This document shows, piece after piece, positions 1 to 8,547 of a stretch of 64,000 nucleotides of DNA; the stretch's first letter is position 1; each line of letters begins with the position of its first letter. Under the pieces are notes generated by a model. It was not told the DNA's origin. It saw only the letters and a program-made list of their open reading frames with translations, and ran no database searches. This stretch comes from Cyclobacteriaceae bacterium. GTDB lineage: Bacteria; Bacteroidota; Bacteroidia; Cytophagales; Cyclobacteriaceae. Both the position numbers and the translations under genes were made by a program. The stretch spans positions 124,001 through 188,000 of the forward strand of contig JAHBUC010000004.1 of the NCBI GenBank assembly GCA_019638275.1, given 5' to 3'.

Positions 1-33
1 GGGCACGGTTGCGTTGGTATCAAAAAAAGTACA

Positions 34-645
34 ATGGAAGAGCTAGAAGGCCGATTTTCGACAAAAGCGCTTGAGGATTTCCGGTTGATTGACGAGGCTG
101 TCAATAACAACGATGAGCAGGCTTTTGCCAAGTTGATGCAGCGGTACAAGCGCCCGGTATACCACATGATTTTGAAAATGGTGCGCAACGTAGATGATGC
201 AGAGGATCTCACGATCGAGTCGTTTGCCAAGGCGTTTAAAAGTCTGCACCGGTTTAAGAAGGATTTTACATTCTCTACCTGGCTTTTCCGCATTGCCACC
301 AACAATACCATCGACTACATCCGCAAAAAGAAACTAAATACCCTCAGCATCAGCAATACCTTTACCGATGATAATGGGGAAGGTGTTTCGATTGATGTAG
401 AAGATGAAAATCCGAACCCGCAGGAAGAGGCTATTAAAGCCCAAAAGGAAGAATTGATTCAGGTATTTGTGGATAAGTTGCCTCCCAAATACCAAAAGCT
501 GGTTCGACTGCGTTATTTCCATGAGCTTTCGTACGAGGAGATTGCCGCAGAGATTGAAGCGCCACTCGGCACGGTAAAAGCACAACTTCACCGCGCCCGC
601 GAACTGATGTTCGACATGGTGAAGAATAAGCGTGAGCACATTTAA
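34..645 (+). CDS. RNA polymerase sigma factor, ECF (sigma-70) family
   Basis: A 203-aa ECF-type sigma factor that should direct RNA polymerase core to a promoter subset. Region 2 spans about residues 25-95 and includes the -10-binding segment around FSTWLFRIATN and IDYIRKKK. Region 4 spans about 140-195, with the helix-turn-helix around LSYEEIAAEIEAPLGTVKAQLHRAR. A short acidic linker (VEDENPNPQEE) joins them; regions 1.1 and 3 are absent, as usual for ECF factors. The ATG at 34 is the first start visible, but only 33 bases of upstream sequence are present. No anti-sigma gene follows; rsmG starts 12 bases after the stop, so the two may be cotranscribed. The regulon cannot be inferred. Confidence 0.93.
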   Translation: MEELEGRFSTKALEDFRLIDEAVNNNDEQAFAKLMQRYKRPVYHMILKMVRNVDDAEDLTIESFAKAFKSLHRFKKDFTFSTWLFRIATNNTIDYIRKKKLNTLSISNTFTDDNGEGVSIDVEDENPNPQEEAIKAQKEELIQVFVDKLPPKYQKLVRLRYFHELSYEEIAAEIEAPLGTVKAQLHRARELMFDMVKNKREHI

Positions 646-657
646 GTTTTTTCCTGT

Positions 658-1287
658 TTGCAATCAGCCGAAACTATATTCCAGTACTTTCCTGAACTGA
701 CCAATGAGCAGCGTAATCAGTTTTCACAGCTTTATAATCTTTACAGTGATTGGAACGAGAAAATCAATGTTATCTCCCGAAAGGATGTCGATAACCTTTA
801 TGTGAATCACGTTTTACATTCGCTGGGTATTGCAAAAGTTCAGGCATTCAAACCTAGTGCGGCCATTTTAGATGTTGGTACGGGTGGAGGCTTTCCGGGA
901 ATACCGTTAGCCATTTTGTTTCCGGAAACCAATTTTCATCTGGTGGATTCCATTGGCAAGAAAATTAAGGTTGTCAATGCTGTAGCGGATGCGCTCGGAT
1001 TAAAGAATGTTCGTGGTGAACAAATCCGCGCGGAACAAATCAAAGGTCAGTATGATTTTATCGTAAGTCGGGCCGTTACGCGCTTAAAAGAATTTTATGG
1101 TTGGGTACACAACAAGGTGAAAAAGGAATCTATCCATGAACTGGATAACGGAATTCTGTACTTAAAAGGGGGAGATTTGGAGGAAGAACTGAACGAGCTC
1201 CGAAAGCCCTATGCCCTGTATAATCTTTCGGATTATTTCAATGAAGGTTTTTTTGAAACCAAGAAGGTGGTGTACGTTCCCTTTTAA
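658..1287 (+). CDS. rsmG: 16S rRNA (guanine(527)-N7)-methyltransferase RsmG
   Basis: A 209-aa class I SAM-dependent methyltransferase of the RsmG/GidB family, which methylates N7 of G527 in 16S rRNA; loss of this activity commonly gives low-level streptomycin resistance. The SAM-binding loop DVGTGGGFPGIPLA lies at about residues 71-84, followed by the family motif HLVDSIGKKIKVV and the later SRAVTRLKEF segment. Length matches the family. The start is a TTG 12 bases after the upstream sigma-factor stop. Its stop codon overlaps the stop codon of the convergent plsC gene (shared bases 1284-1287), so there is no room for a terminator between them. Confidence 0.95.
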   Translation: MQSAETIFQYFPELTNEQRNQFSQLYNLYSDWNEKINVISRKDVDNLYVNHVLHSLGIAKVQAFKPSAAILDVGTGGGFPGIPLAILFPETNFHLVDSIGKKIKVVNAVADALGLKNVRGEQIRAEQIKGQYDFIVSRAVTRLKEFYGWVHNKVKKESIHELDNGILYLKGGDLEEELNELRKPYALYNLSDYFNEGFFETKKVVYVPF

Positions 1288-2015
1288 GCATCCATATTGT
1301 CAAGCAGGGCCTGCTTCATTTGTTCAAATGTTTTTTGTTTAAGTGCCTGAGCGTCTTCTGTGGTTAACCCCTCAACGGAAATTTCGGGCAACGCAATCAC
1401 CTTGATTTTACCGGGTCGTATGGAAAGTTTTCCCGGAGGCATAAGTTTCCCTGCGTTAATAACTACCATTGGAAGGATAGGTGTTTGCGTGTCAACCGCA
1501 ATGCGAAATGCCCCATCTTTAAAAGGTTGCAGCAGTTCTTTGGTTCTGTTTTGTGTCCCTTCGGCAAAAATCAACATGGAAATTCCGTGCGTAAGAATTC
1601 TTCTGGCATACTCCATACTTTTTTTACGGCTTTCATGACTGCTTCGATCCACCACTACGGTTGCCGCTTTCACAATAAATCCGAATACCGGAATTTTTAG
1701 TAATTCTTTTTTCGCAATCGGCCTGAATTCTCCGGGGATAATCAGGCGAATGCCGGGTATATCCAAAAAAGAAGTGTGGTTGCTTACGTAGATGTATGCC
1801 TTGCCCTTTTCAAAGTTATTCTTTCCATGAAATTCATACCGGATAAACGTGAATACACTGAATATCCACGACCAGATCCAAAGAAATTTGTAACCGATCC
1901 AGCTAAACCGGTTGCCCAGCAAAAATGGAATCATGATTCCAGGTAGGAGGATAATCATGAATACACTGAACACAATAATTACCCAAAACGTGTATAGTTT
2001 ACCGAGTAGCTTCAC
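1284..2015 (-). CDS. plsC: 1-acyl-sn-glycerol-3-phosphate acyltransferase (PlsC family)
   Basis: A 243-aa membrane-bound acyltransferase that acylates lysophosphatidic acid to phosphatidic acid in phospholipid synthesis. The catalytic H-x4-D motif is NHTSFLD (His80, Asp85), and the acceptor motif FAEGTQNR lies near residue 150. Two hydrophobic helices precede the catalytic motif (about residues 8-35 and 38-58), typical of PlsC. The start is GTG. Related acyltransferases act on ornithine lipids or other lysolipids, so substrate specificity is inferred. It runs convergently into rsmG with overlapping stop codons. Confidence 0.9.
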   Translation of the reverse strand: MKLLGKLYTFWVIIVFSVFMIILLPGIMIPFLLGNRFSWIGYKFLWIWSWIFSVFTFIRYEFHGKNNFEKGKAYIYVSNHTSFLDIPGIRLIIPGEFRPIAKKELLKIPVFGFIVKAATVVVDRSSHESRKKSMEYARRILTHGISMLIFAEGTQNRTKELLQPFKDGAFRIAVDTQTPILPMVVINAGKLMPPGKLSIRPGKIKVIALPEISVEGLTTEDAQALKQKTFEQMKQALLDNMDA

Positions 2016-2047
2016 GCAGAAAAATTTAAGCGCGCAAGATAAGCAAG

Positions 2048-3232
2048 TTATGCCAAACGTTTAATCCGGGCCATATAAAAGCCATCCGTAAGCATTGAAG
2101 GCTTAATGGTTAATTCTTCTTCAAGTTGAAATACGGGATGCTTATCAAGAAACTGCTTCACCTGGTTTTCATTTTCAGACAGCAATATGCTGCAGGTTGA
2201 GTAGACAAGTTTTCCGCCCGGTTTAACCATCAGGGCATAGTCGTTTAAAATAGCTTGTTGGGTGTTCCTGATTTTTGTGATGTACTCTGGTTTTAGTTTC
2301 CAACGCGCATCCGGGTTTCGCTTTAAAACACCCAGGCCGGAGCAGGGCACATCCAGCAATAAGCGATCAGCTGTTTCGTGCAGACGTTTGATGGATTTTG
2401 GTGACTCAATCGTGCGTGTTTCGAAATTATGAACCCCGGCTCTGCGGGCGCGGACTTTAAATTCTTCCAACGTCCATTCAGCAACATCCATGGAAATCAG
2501 TCGGCCTTTGTTTTGCATTTGTGCAGCCAGGTGTAGTGATTTTCCGCCAGTGCCTGCGCAGGCATCGATTACCCGCATACCAGGTTCTGCCATCAGAAAG
2601 GGCACGATTTGCTGTGAGCCGAAATCCTGCACCTCAAATAATCCGTCTTGAAAAGCGTTAGATTGAAAAATATTTTTTCGTTCACTAAGTTGAAGTCCTT
2701 CTGGAAATTGATCAAGCTGCTCAACAGAGAATCCTTCTTCCCTGAGTTTTGATTTTAGTTCTTCGGAAGAGATTTTCAACGTGTTTACCCGAAGTGCTAT
2801 CGGGGGTACACGATTCAGTTCTGGCAACGTTAACTCCCACGCTTTACCCAATTCGGCCTCGCCCAGTTCATCCAGCCAGTCCGGAAGGGATTCCCTAATT
2901 TTTCGTTCTGCTTTCACCGTTTCAAATCGTTGATGGATTTCTTTGGCATTAAGCGAGGCAAATTCCTTCCAGGTATCAAGGGTGTAGTGGTTGTGTATGG
3001 CCCAGGCGCCAAGAATTTTCCACAAGCTTTCACTTTGGCTGATGGTAGTCAGCAACCGGTAGTACCGGATGATGTCGTAGCTGGTTTCCGCGATGACGGC
3101 ACGATCAGCCTCACGCGACTTGAGTGTTTTAAAAACCTTTTCAAGGGCTTTGTCGGCATAGCGCTCGTTAAAAAGTACTTCTTTTAAAACCTGAATGATG
3201 GCTTCTGCCTGTGGCCGGGTTAATTTCATCAA
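2048..3232 (-). CDS. RsmB/NOP family class I SAM-dependent RNA methyltransferase
   Basis: A 394-aa RNA cytosine-C5 methyltransferase of the RsmB/Sun/NOP2 family. The N-terminal ~130 residues resemble the helical NusB-like region. The catalytic half contains the SAM loop DACAGTGGKSLHLA (about 224-237), the motif IV cysteine in LLDVPCSGLG (about 285-295) and the motif VI cysteine in VYSTCSI (about 340). This two-cysteine arrangement is diagnostic for m5C methyltransferases. The protein is slightly short for RsmB, so its target (C967 of 16S rRNA or another site) is uncertain. It diverges from the CHAT gene, with about 70 bases between the two starts. Confidence 0.88.
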   Translation of the reverse strand: MMKLTRPQAEAIIQVLKEVLFNERYADKALEKVFKTLKSREADRAVIAETSYDIIRYYRLLTTISQSESLWKILGAWAIHNHYTLDTWKEFASLNAKEIHQRFETVKAERKIRESLPDWLDELGEAELGKAWELTLPELNRVPPIALRVNTLKISSEELKSKLREEGFSVEQLDQFPEGLQLSERKNIFQSNAFQDGLFEVQDFGSQQIVPFLMAEPGMRVIDACAGTGGKSLHLAAQMQNKGRLISMDVAEWTLEEFKVRARRAGVHNFETRTIESPKSIKRLHETADRLLLDVPCSGLGVLKRNPDARWKLKPEYITKIRNTQQAILNDYALMVKPGGKLVYSTCSILLSENENQVKQFLDKHPVFQLEEELTIKPSMLTDGFYMARIKRLA

Positions 3233-3302
3233 CTTAAGGTGGAATAATTTCGTAAACGAAGTAATTTAGAGGTTACAAAACTAACGCTTAAAGGCTCTCA
3301 TC

Positions 3303-6098
3303 ATGCGTATTCTATCATTTATTCTCCTGTTAGGCATTTCGTCTTCGCTTTCTGGCCAGGATTGGCTGACCAAAGCTATGGGCGATGCCGGTGCTGAAGC
3401 AAAGGCCAAACTGGATTCCGTTGATTTTCAATTCACCATTTCAGTAAACGAAAATGCTGGCTTTATTGATGTGGAGCAAAAGGGCGAGATGTGGACACGT
3501 GGTTTTTATACCTATAAAGAAGAAACTACCAAGACAAAGGTTGAGCAAGCACGTGATATTATGGAGCGCGCTATTGCATACTATAAAGCACGTTGGTTTC
3601 TCCTTGCAGAAGTTGAATTCAACAACGCAAAGAGTTTTATGGAGCAAAATAACCTTACGAATGAGGTAATCTACTTACGATGTGTCTCCACTATGGCGTT
3701 AGTCTATCTCGCTCAATCTAAGTTTCAACTAGCTAATGAATTCATCGAATGGTCCCTCACTTCTGCTGAAAATTCACGCGGAATAAGTAGTGCAGCCTAT
3801 GTTTCAAATCTAAATAGTAAAGCCAAATTGTTACAGCAACAAGGCCAATACAATGAGGCTGAGAAAATATTTGACCTGGCTATAGCAAAATGTGAAAACC
3901 GATTTACCAAGGAAAGTCTTCAGTATGCTATTCTATTAAATAACAAAGCTATGCTCTTTCAAACGATGGGTCGTTTTGATGAGGCTATAGCTGAAATGGA
4001 TAAATCGGTTATTGTTGCGCAGAAGGCGCTAAAGGAAACTAATTTTATAAAAGGTAAAAAATCATTTGAGAGTCGACAGTTTCTATCTAATCAGGCAAGC
4101 GTTTACCAGGCAGCCGGCAGATTTGAGGATGCCGAAAAGACTTACCTGTCGATAAAATCGATTTACGAGAATAAGCTTCAAAAGAATAATCCTGAATATG
4201 CCAACGTATTAAATCAACTGGGCATTCTCTACATTCAAATGGGTAAAATGGATAAGGTTGAAGCATTACTAAAAACCTCATCAGATGTCTATAAGAAGAA
4301 ATTTACCGAACAGCATCCATCCTTCGCCAAAGTAACAGCCGATCTGGGCAACTTCTATCGCATGCAGGGCCGGAATGCGGAAGCAGAAACGTTGTTAAAC
4401 AAAGCATTGAGCGTTCGTGAAAGTACACTGGGAGTTAACCACCCCGATTATGTGCGCTCTCAGGAAGATATGGCTATTCTGTATTGGAAGACTGGCCGCC
4501 TGGATAAAGCGTACATGATGTATCGCAATGTGATGGACAAAACCATCGACTTCATCAATCAGTATTTTCCTCCGATGAGTGAGGCCGAGAAAACCAAGTA
4601 CTGGGATATTACCGCACCTCGTTTTCAACGCTTTTACAATTTTGCTATTGAAGCGCATATCGAGCAAAACCCGGTGGTGCAGGATTTTTATGATTACCAC
4701 ATCGCTACCAAGGCCATTCTGCTGAACGCTACCAATAAAGTGAAGGAATCCATACTGAAGGGAACTGACGAAAACCTAAAGAAAGATTATTTGCAATGGC
4801 TCGACCAGAAAGAGCAATTGGCGCGCCTGTATGCGTATTCCAAAGAAGAATTAAAAGAGCAGAAAATTGATTTGGCGGATCTCGAACGAAAAGCAAATGC
4901 CATGGAGCGATCACTCTCTGAGCGTTCTTCAGATTTCTCGGCTGGTTATTCCACATCTAAAATAAGTTATAAGCAAATTCTTTCGCTGCTTACCGATACC
5001 GAAGCCGTTGTGGATATTGTTCGCGTACGGAAGTTCGATCAGGATTTTACCAATGAATCGAGGTATGTGGCACTTGTATTAAAGAAAGGATTGGAAATGC
5101 CGCGTCTTGTTGTGCTCGAAAATGGTACTCAGCTTGAAACGCGCTACGCAAAATTTTATCGCAACGCCATACATGAAAAAATGGCTGACACCTATTCGTA
5201 TGACCAGTACTGGAGCAAGATTGAACCCGAAGTAACCAGTAAGAAAATGATTTACCTCTCGCCTGATGGCGTGTATAACCAGCTTAACCTGAACACACTA
5301 AAGAAACCTGATGGTGATTATGTATTGAACCGCTATGATCTGGTCATCATCGGTAATTCAAAAGACCTGATGGCGCTGAAAGCAAAGAAGACGATTACAC
5401 CTAAGAAGAACGCTTTTTTACTCGGCTTTCCCGACTATGCCACTGCAGAAATTTCATCATTGCCCGGAACGAAAACGGAAGTGGACGCGGTTTCAAAACT
5501 CCTGAAAGCCTCCGGGTACCAGGTTAACCAAGTGATGGAAAAACAAGCTACGGAATCGAATGTTAAAAAATTGAAAGGTCCTACACTTGTGCATATTGCC
5601 ACGCACGGCTATTTCCTTCAGGATGTGGAAGGGGCGGGTGGATCCGTGTTTGGTGTAAATGCCGAGAATGCTTCAAACAATCCGTTGTTACGCTCAGGAT
5701 TGATATTAGCCGGAGCAGGTCATGCCATCAGTGGTGGAGGAACCGATATTTCCAGCAACGATAACGGGGTACTTACGGCTTATGAAGCCATGAACCTGAA
5801 CCTGGAAGGAACCAATCTTGTGGTACTCAGTGCCTGCGAAACAGGACTAGGTGATGTGAAATCGGGTGAAGGGGTGTACGGTTTGCAACGGGCATTCCTC
5901 GTGGCTGGTGCTGATGCGATGATTATGAGTTTATGGAAAGTGGATGATGCTGCCACACAACAACTCATGACGAGCTTTTACTCCAACTGGCTTAAACTGG
6001 GCAACAAACAAAAAGCTTTTAAACAAGCTCAACTTCAACTCATGACCAAATACAAAGACCCTTATTATTGGGGTGCGTTTGTGATGATGGGAATGTGA
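3303..6098 (+). CDS. secreted TPR-repeat CHAT domain (caspase-like) protein
   Basis: A 931-aa protein with a signal peptide (residues ~1-18, hydrophobic core ILSFILLLGI, cleavage near SGQ), about ten tetratricopeptide repeats (residues ~75-420) and a C-terminal CHAT domain (~600-931). CHAT proteins are caspase-HetF-like cysteine peptidases. The expected dyad is visible: His768 in VHIATHGYF and Cys845 in VVLSACETGLG. The TPR region probably senses or binds a partner that gates the protease. The gene appears to be a single unit: rsmB diverges and the beta-barrel gene converges, so no obvious substrate is encoded next to it. Export across the inner membrane is inferred from the signal peptide. 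The physiological substrate is unknown. Confidence 0.9.
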   Translation: MRILSFILLLGISSSLSGQDWLTKAMGDAGAEAKAKLDSVDFQFTISVNENAGFIDVEQKGEMWTRGFYTYKEETTKTKVEQARDIMERAIAYYKARWFLLAEVEFNNAKSFMEQNNLTNEVIYLRCVSTMALVYLAQSKFQLANEFIEWSLTSAENSRGISSAAYVSNLNSKAKLLQQQGQYNEAEKIFDLAIAKCENRFTKESLQYAILLNNKAMLFQTMGRFDEAIAEMDKSVIVAQKALKETNFIKGKKSFESRQFLSNQASVYQAAGRFEDAEKTYLSIKSIYENKLQKNNPEYANVLNQLGILYIQMGKMDKVEALLKTSSDVYKKKFTEQHPSFAKVTADLGNFYRMQGRNAEAETLLNKALSVRESTLGVNHPDYVRSQEDMAILYWKTGRLDKAYMMYRNVMDKTIDFINQYFPPMSEAEKTKYWDITAPRFQRFYNFAIEAHIEQNPVVQDFYDYHIATKAILLNATNKVKESILKGTDENLKKDYLQWLDQKEQLARLYAYSKEELKEQKIDLADLERKANAMERSLSERSSDFSAGYSTSKISYKQILSLLTDTEAVVDIVRVRKFDQDFTNESRYVALVLKKGLEMPRLVVLENGTQLETRYAKFYRNAIHEKMADTYSYDQYWSKIEPEVTSKKMIYLSPDGVYNQLNLNTLKKPDGDYVLNRYDLVIIGNSKDLMALKAKKTITPKKNAFLLGFPDYATAEISSLPGTKTEVDAVSKLLKASGYQVNQVMEKQATESNVKKLKGPTLVHIATHGYFLQDVEGAGGSVFGVNAENASNNPLLRSGLILAGAGHAISGGGTDISSNDNGVLTAYEAMNLNLEGTNLVVLSACETGLGDVKSGEGVYGLQRAFLVAGADAMIMSLWKVDDAATQQLMTSFYSNWLKLGNKQKAFKQAQLQLMTKYKDPYYWGAFVMMGM

Positions 6099-6111
6099 GT
6101 GATAAAAAGTG

Positions 6112-6732
6112 TTATTGTTTTGCCAAATAGAATTGGAAGCCAATACGAAGAGTAAAGTCTTTACTTTCGAAGTCAGGAAATATGAACATTTCTGAATTTT
6201 CATACTCAACATTTTGCTTGATGTAGTATACTCCAGCTTCAATCCCTATAGATTCATTTATAAAGTATGTTGTCCCTAATCCAAAACTTAATATCTCATC
6301 TTTTCCCCTATTAGTTGAAGAAATGATTGATCCGCTAATGGGATCAAATGTTGGACCTTCAACTTTAATCAATCCAAATGTATACTTAACCTCGGTAAAA
6401 ATTGCAAACTTATCCATAGGCACATAATATCTTGCCAATGGACCAAATGTGATACTTGATGACTTTGAATCATATTGAAACCCAGAACTTCTCGATTTTG
6501 AGAAAGATAATGGAAGAGATGCCCCAAGTACAAAATTGTCTATAACGAAATAACCGACAGTTGGATTAATCCTAATTTGGGTTTTCTTAGTTTCGTTTCC
6601 CAAGACCGTATTTTTTGATGATGTAAAAGAGGCATCACCACCAACAAGGAATGATCCCTTGTTAGTCTGAGCAGATAAAGTAAAACTAAGTTGTACAGCA
6701 ATCCCTAACAGTATAAATTTCAAAACCTTCAT
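6112..6732 (-). CDS. outer-membrane beta-barrel protein
   Basis: A 206-aa protein with a clear signal peptide (MKVLKFILLG...FTLSAQ, cleaved after about residue 21). It then shows alternating hydrophobic/polar strands rich in Tyr, Phe and Gly and ends in an aromatic strand (FTLRIGFQFYLAK), as in small outer-membrane porin-like barrels (OMP_b-brl). Strand motifs such as VGYFVIDNFVLGASLPL and FGPLARYYVPMDKFAIFTEVKYTFG support an 8-stranded barrel. The gene is noticeably AT-richer than its neighbours. Ligand and role are unknown. Confidence 0.78.
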   Translation of the reverse strand: MKVLKFILLGIAVQLSFTLSAQTNKGSFLVGGDASFTSSKNTVLGNETKKTQIRINPTVGYFVIDNFVLGASLPLSFSKSRSSGFQYDSKSSSITFGPLARYYVPMDKFAIFTEVKYTFGLIKVEGPTFDPISGSIISSTNRGKDEILSFGLGTTYFINESIGIEAGVYYIKQNVEYENSEMFIFPDFESKDFTLRIGFQFYLAKQ

Positions 6733-6767
6733 AGAATCAATTGTTTAGTTAAGTATCAATTTATAGT

Positions 6768-7733
6768 TTAATTACTAGTCTTAATAATTACGTTCCCAAT
6801 CTTTTGCCCTGAATTCACATACTCAAAAGCCTCTTTGATTTCATCAAGCGTATAGGTGCGATCAATAAGCGGCTTGAATTTTCCTTTTTCAGCCAGGTCA
6901 GCCACGTAAGCCAGACTTTTTGAAATATCAACGGGAAGAGGAAAGATCACTTTCTTGCCGCCTTTAATGGAAGTCAGTAAGGGTAAGTATAAATTTTCGG
7001 CACCAGGGCCTAGCTCGGATGAAATATAAATGCCTTTGTCTTTTAAAATCTTTGTGCAGGGTTTGAATGAACTCTTACCTACAGCATCAAAAACGAAATC
7101 ATATTTCTCGTAATCCTGTGTAAAGTCTTCTTTATCGTAATGGATCATGCGGTCTGGACCTAATGCGCGAACACGATCATCGTATTGCGAGTGGCACACA
7201 GCCGTTACAAAAACGTTCATACTCTTTAAGAACTGAATGGCTGCCGAGCCGATGCCTCCTGTTCCACCATTGACCAATACTTTTTGACCTGGTTGAAGCT
7301 TTACCTTGTTTAAAAAGTTATACGCATAATGCGCAGCCTCTGCGCTGGCAACCGCTTGCTCGTATGTGAATCCGCTTGGAATTTTGGTTACGGGTTTCTT
7401 GCAGGCAATAGCCATATATTCAGCATGAGATGGCAGTGTGTTATCATCAAACCCAAAAACACGATCACCCACGGAGAATGTTGTAACGTTTTGTCCAACT
7501 GCTTCTACTATTCCTGCAAAGTCGGTACCGGTTATTGAATTTCTTGGTTTGAACAACCCGATAAAGAATCGGTACACAAAAGGCTTTCCCCAAAGTGCTC
7601 CGCAGTCGGTTCGGTTTATCGTAGTGGCATGAACACGAACCAATATTTCATTTGCTTTTGGTGTGGGTTTTTCAACTTCTTTTACAGTAATAACATCCGG
7701 TGAACCGTACGTTGTTCGGGTTGAAGCTTTCAT
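6768..7733 (-). CDS. NAD(P)-dependent alcohol dehydrogenase / quinone oxidoreductase-like MDR protein
   Basis: A 321-aa zinc-independent member of the medium-chain dehydrogenase/reductase superfamily. The N-terminal GroES-like domain (about 1-125) contains GTDFAGIVEAVG and GDRVFGF. The Rossmann domain follows with the nucleotide-binding loop VNGGTGGIGSAAIQFL (about 155-170). The cysteine cluster of zinc-binding alcohol dehydrogenases is absent, which suggests a quinone/enone reductase-like activity. The substrate is not predictable. It lies 17 bases downstream of the frameshifted methyltransferase on the same strand and may share its transcript. Confidence 0.87.
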   Translation of the reverse strand: MKASTRTTYGSPDVITVKEVEKPTPKANEILVRVHATTINRTDCGALWGKPFVYRFFIGLFKPRNSITGTDFAGIVEAVGQNVTTFSVGDRVFGFDDNTLPSHAEYMAIACKKPVTKIPSGFTYEQAVASAEAAHYAYNFLNKVKLQPGQKVLVNGGTGGIGSAAIQFLKSMNVFVTAVCHSQYDDRVRALGPDRMIHYDKEDFTQDYEKYDFVFDAVGKSSFKPCTKILKDKGIYISSELGPGAENLYLPLLTSIKGGKKVIFPLPVDISKSLAYVADLAEKGKFKPLIDRTYTLDEIKEAFEYVNSGQKIGNVIIKTSN

Positions 7734-7750
7734 GAACGAGGAGTCTTGGG

Positions 7751-8486
7751 TTACTTTACCCGCATTAGTCTGAGAAACAGGGGAAATGTTACAGGCATCT
7801 CATTTTTCCAATAGGGTTTTATCTGCGTGATGAATTCGGGTACAGGATTAATACCTGTTGTGCGAATGTATTTTTGCGTGGCCGACCAGGTAGTGATGTA
7901 CCCGGCAAACTGCTCAAGATTCCAGTTTACCTTCATCTGAAAAGAGGGTGTTTCTATTTCCTCAAATGGAAATGCAATGGTGCGGTAATGTTCTTCAATC
8001 AGCACACGAGCCTTATCCCAATACGGCCCTACAATGTCTTGATAGAAATGCAGGAAGTGTTGATCGATTTCAGGATTTACCAGGCAGTTGGCATAGCCCC
8101 AAACAGCAAGAATGGCGCCTGGTTTCGCCACACGTATAACTTCCTGAAAGAAGCTTTCGGTATTGAACCAATGTATGGCTTGGGCAACCGTAATGAGATC
8201 AAATTGATTGTCGGCATAGGAAGTGTGCTCAGCCGACTCGATTTTGTAAGCTATATTATTAGCTTGATGCGCATGTTTAATCTGCTCACTGCTGATGTCG
8301 GAGGCACACACATGGTTGAAGTGTTTCGCCAATACATGCGCCACTTGACCATTGCCGGTGGCGCAGTCCAACGCGGTATCAAATTGCTTTTACGTGGTTG
8401 AAAATAAATTCATACAACGCATCCGGATAGGTTGGCCGGAAAGTGGCGTACAGTTTCGAATGACCGGAAAAGTAATCCTTAACCAT
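7751..8486 (-). pseudogene. class I SAM-dependent methyltransferase, frameshifted near the 5' end
   Basis: The continuous part (8371 down to 7751) encodes 206 residues starting at the SAM-binding motif LDCATGNGQVAHVLA, which leaves it without the N-terminal lid expected of this family. The missing N-terminus is found upstream in another frame: an ATG at 8486-8484 opens with MVKDYFSGHSKLYATF and FRPTYPDALYEFIFNHVK, then hits a stop. The two frames join if one base is removed from the four-T run at 8388-8391, giving a 244-aa protein reading ...NHVKQFDTALDCATG. The body resembles YcgJ/UbiE-type methyltransferases (VAQAIHWFN, FFQEVIRVAKPGAILAVWGY). Either the gene is a recent pseudogene or the base is a homopolymer sequencing error. 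Confidence 0.85.
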
Positions 8487-8547
8487 TGTCAAACATTTTT
8501 GCTTTGTGCCTTCGAGCCTTGGTGACCTTTTCCAATTTTATCGATAA

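Noticed and set aside
7874..8401. 175-codon plus-strand open frame
   Set aside because: It is antisense to the methyltransferase, whose protein shows clear family motifs; this frame encodes nothing recognisable.
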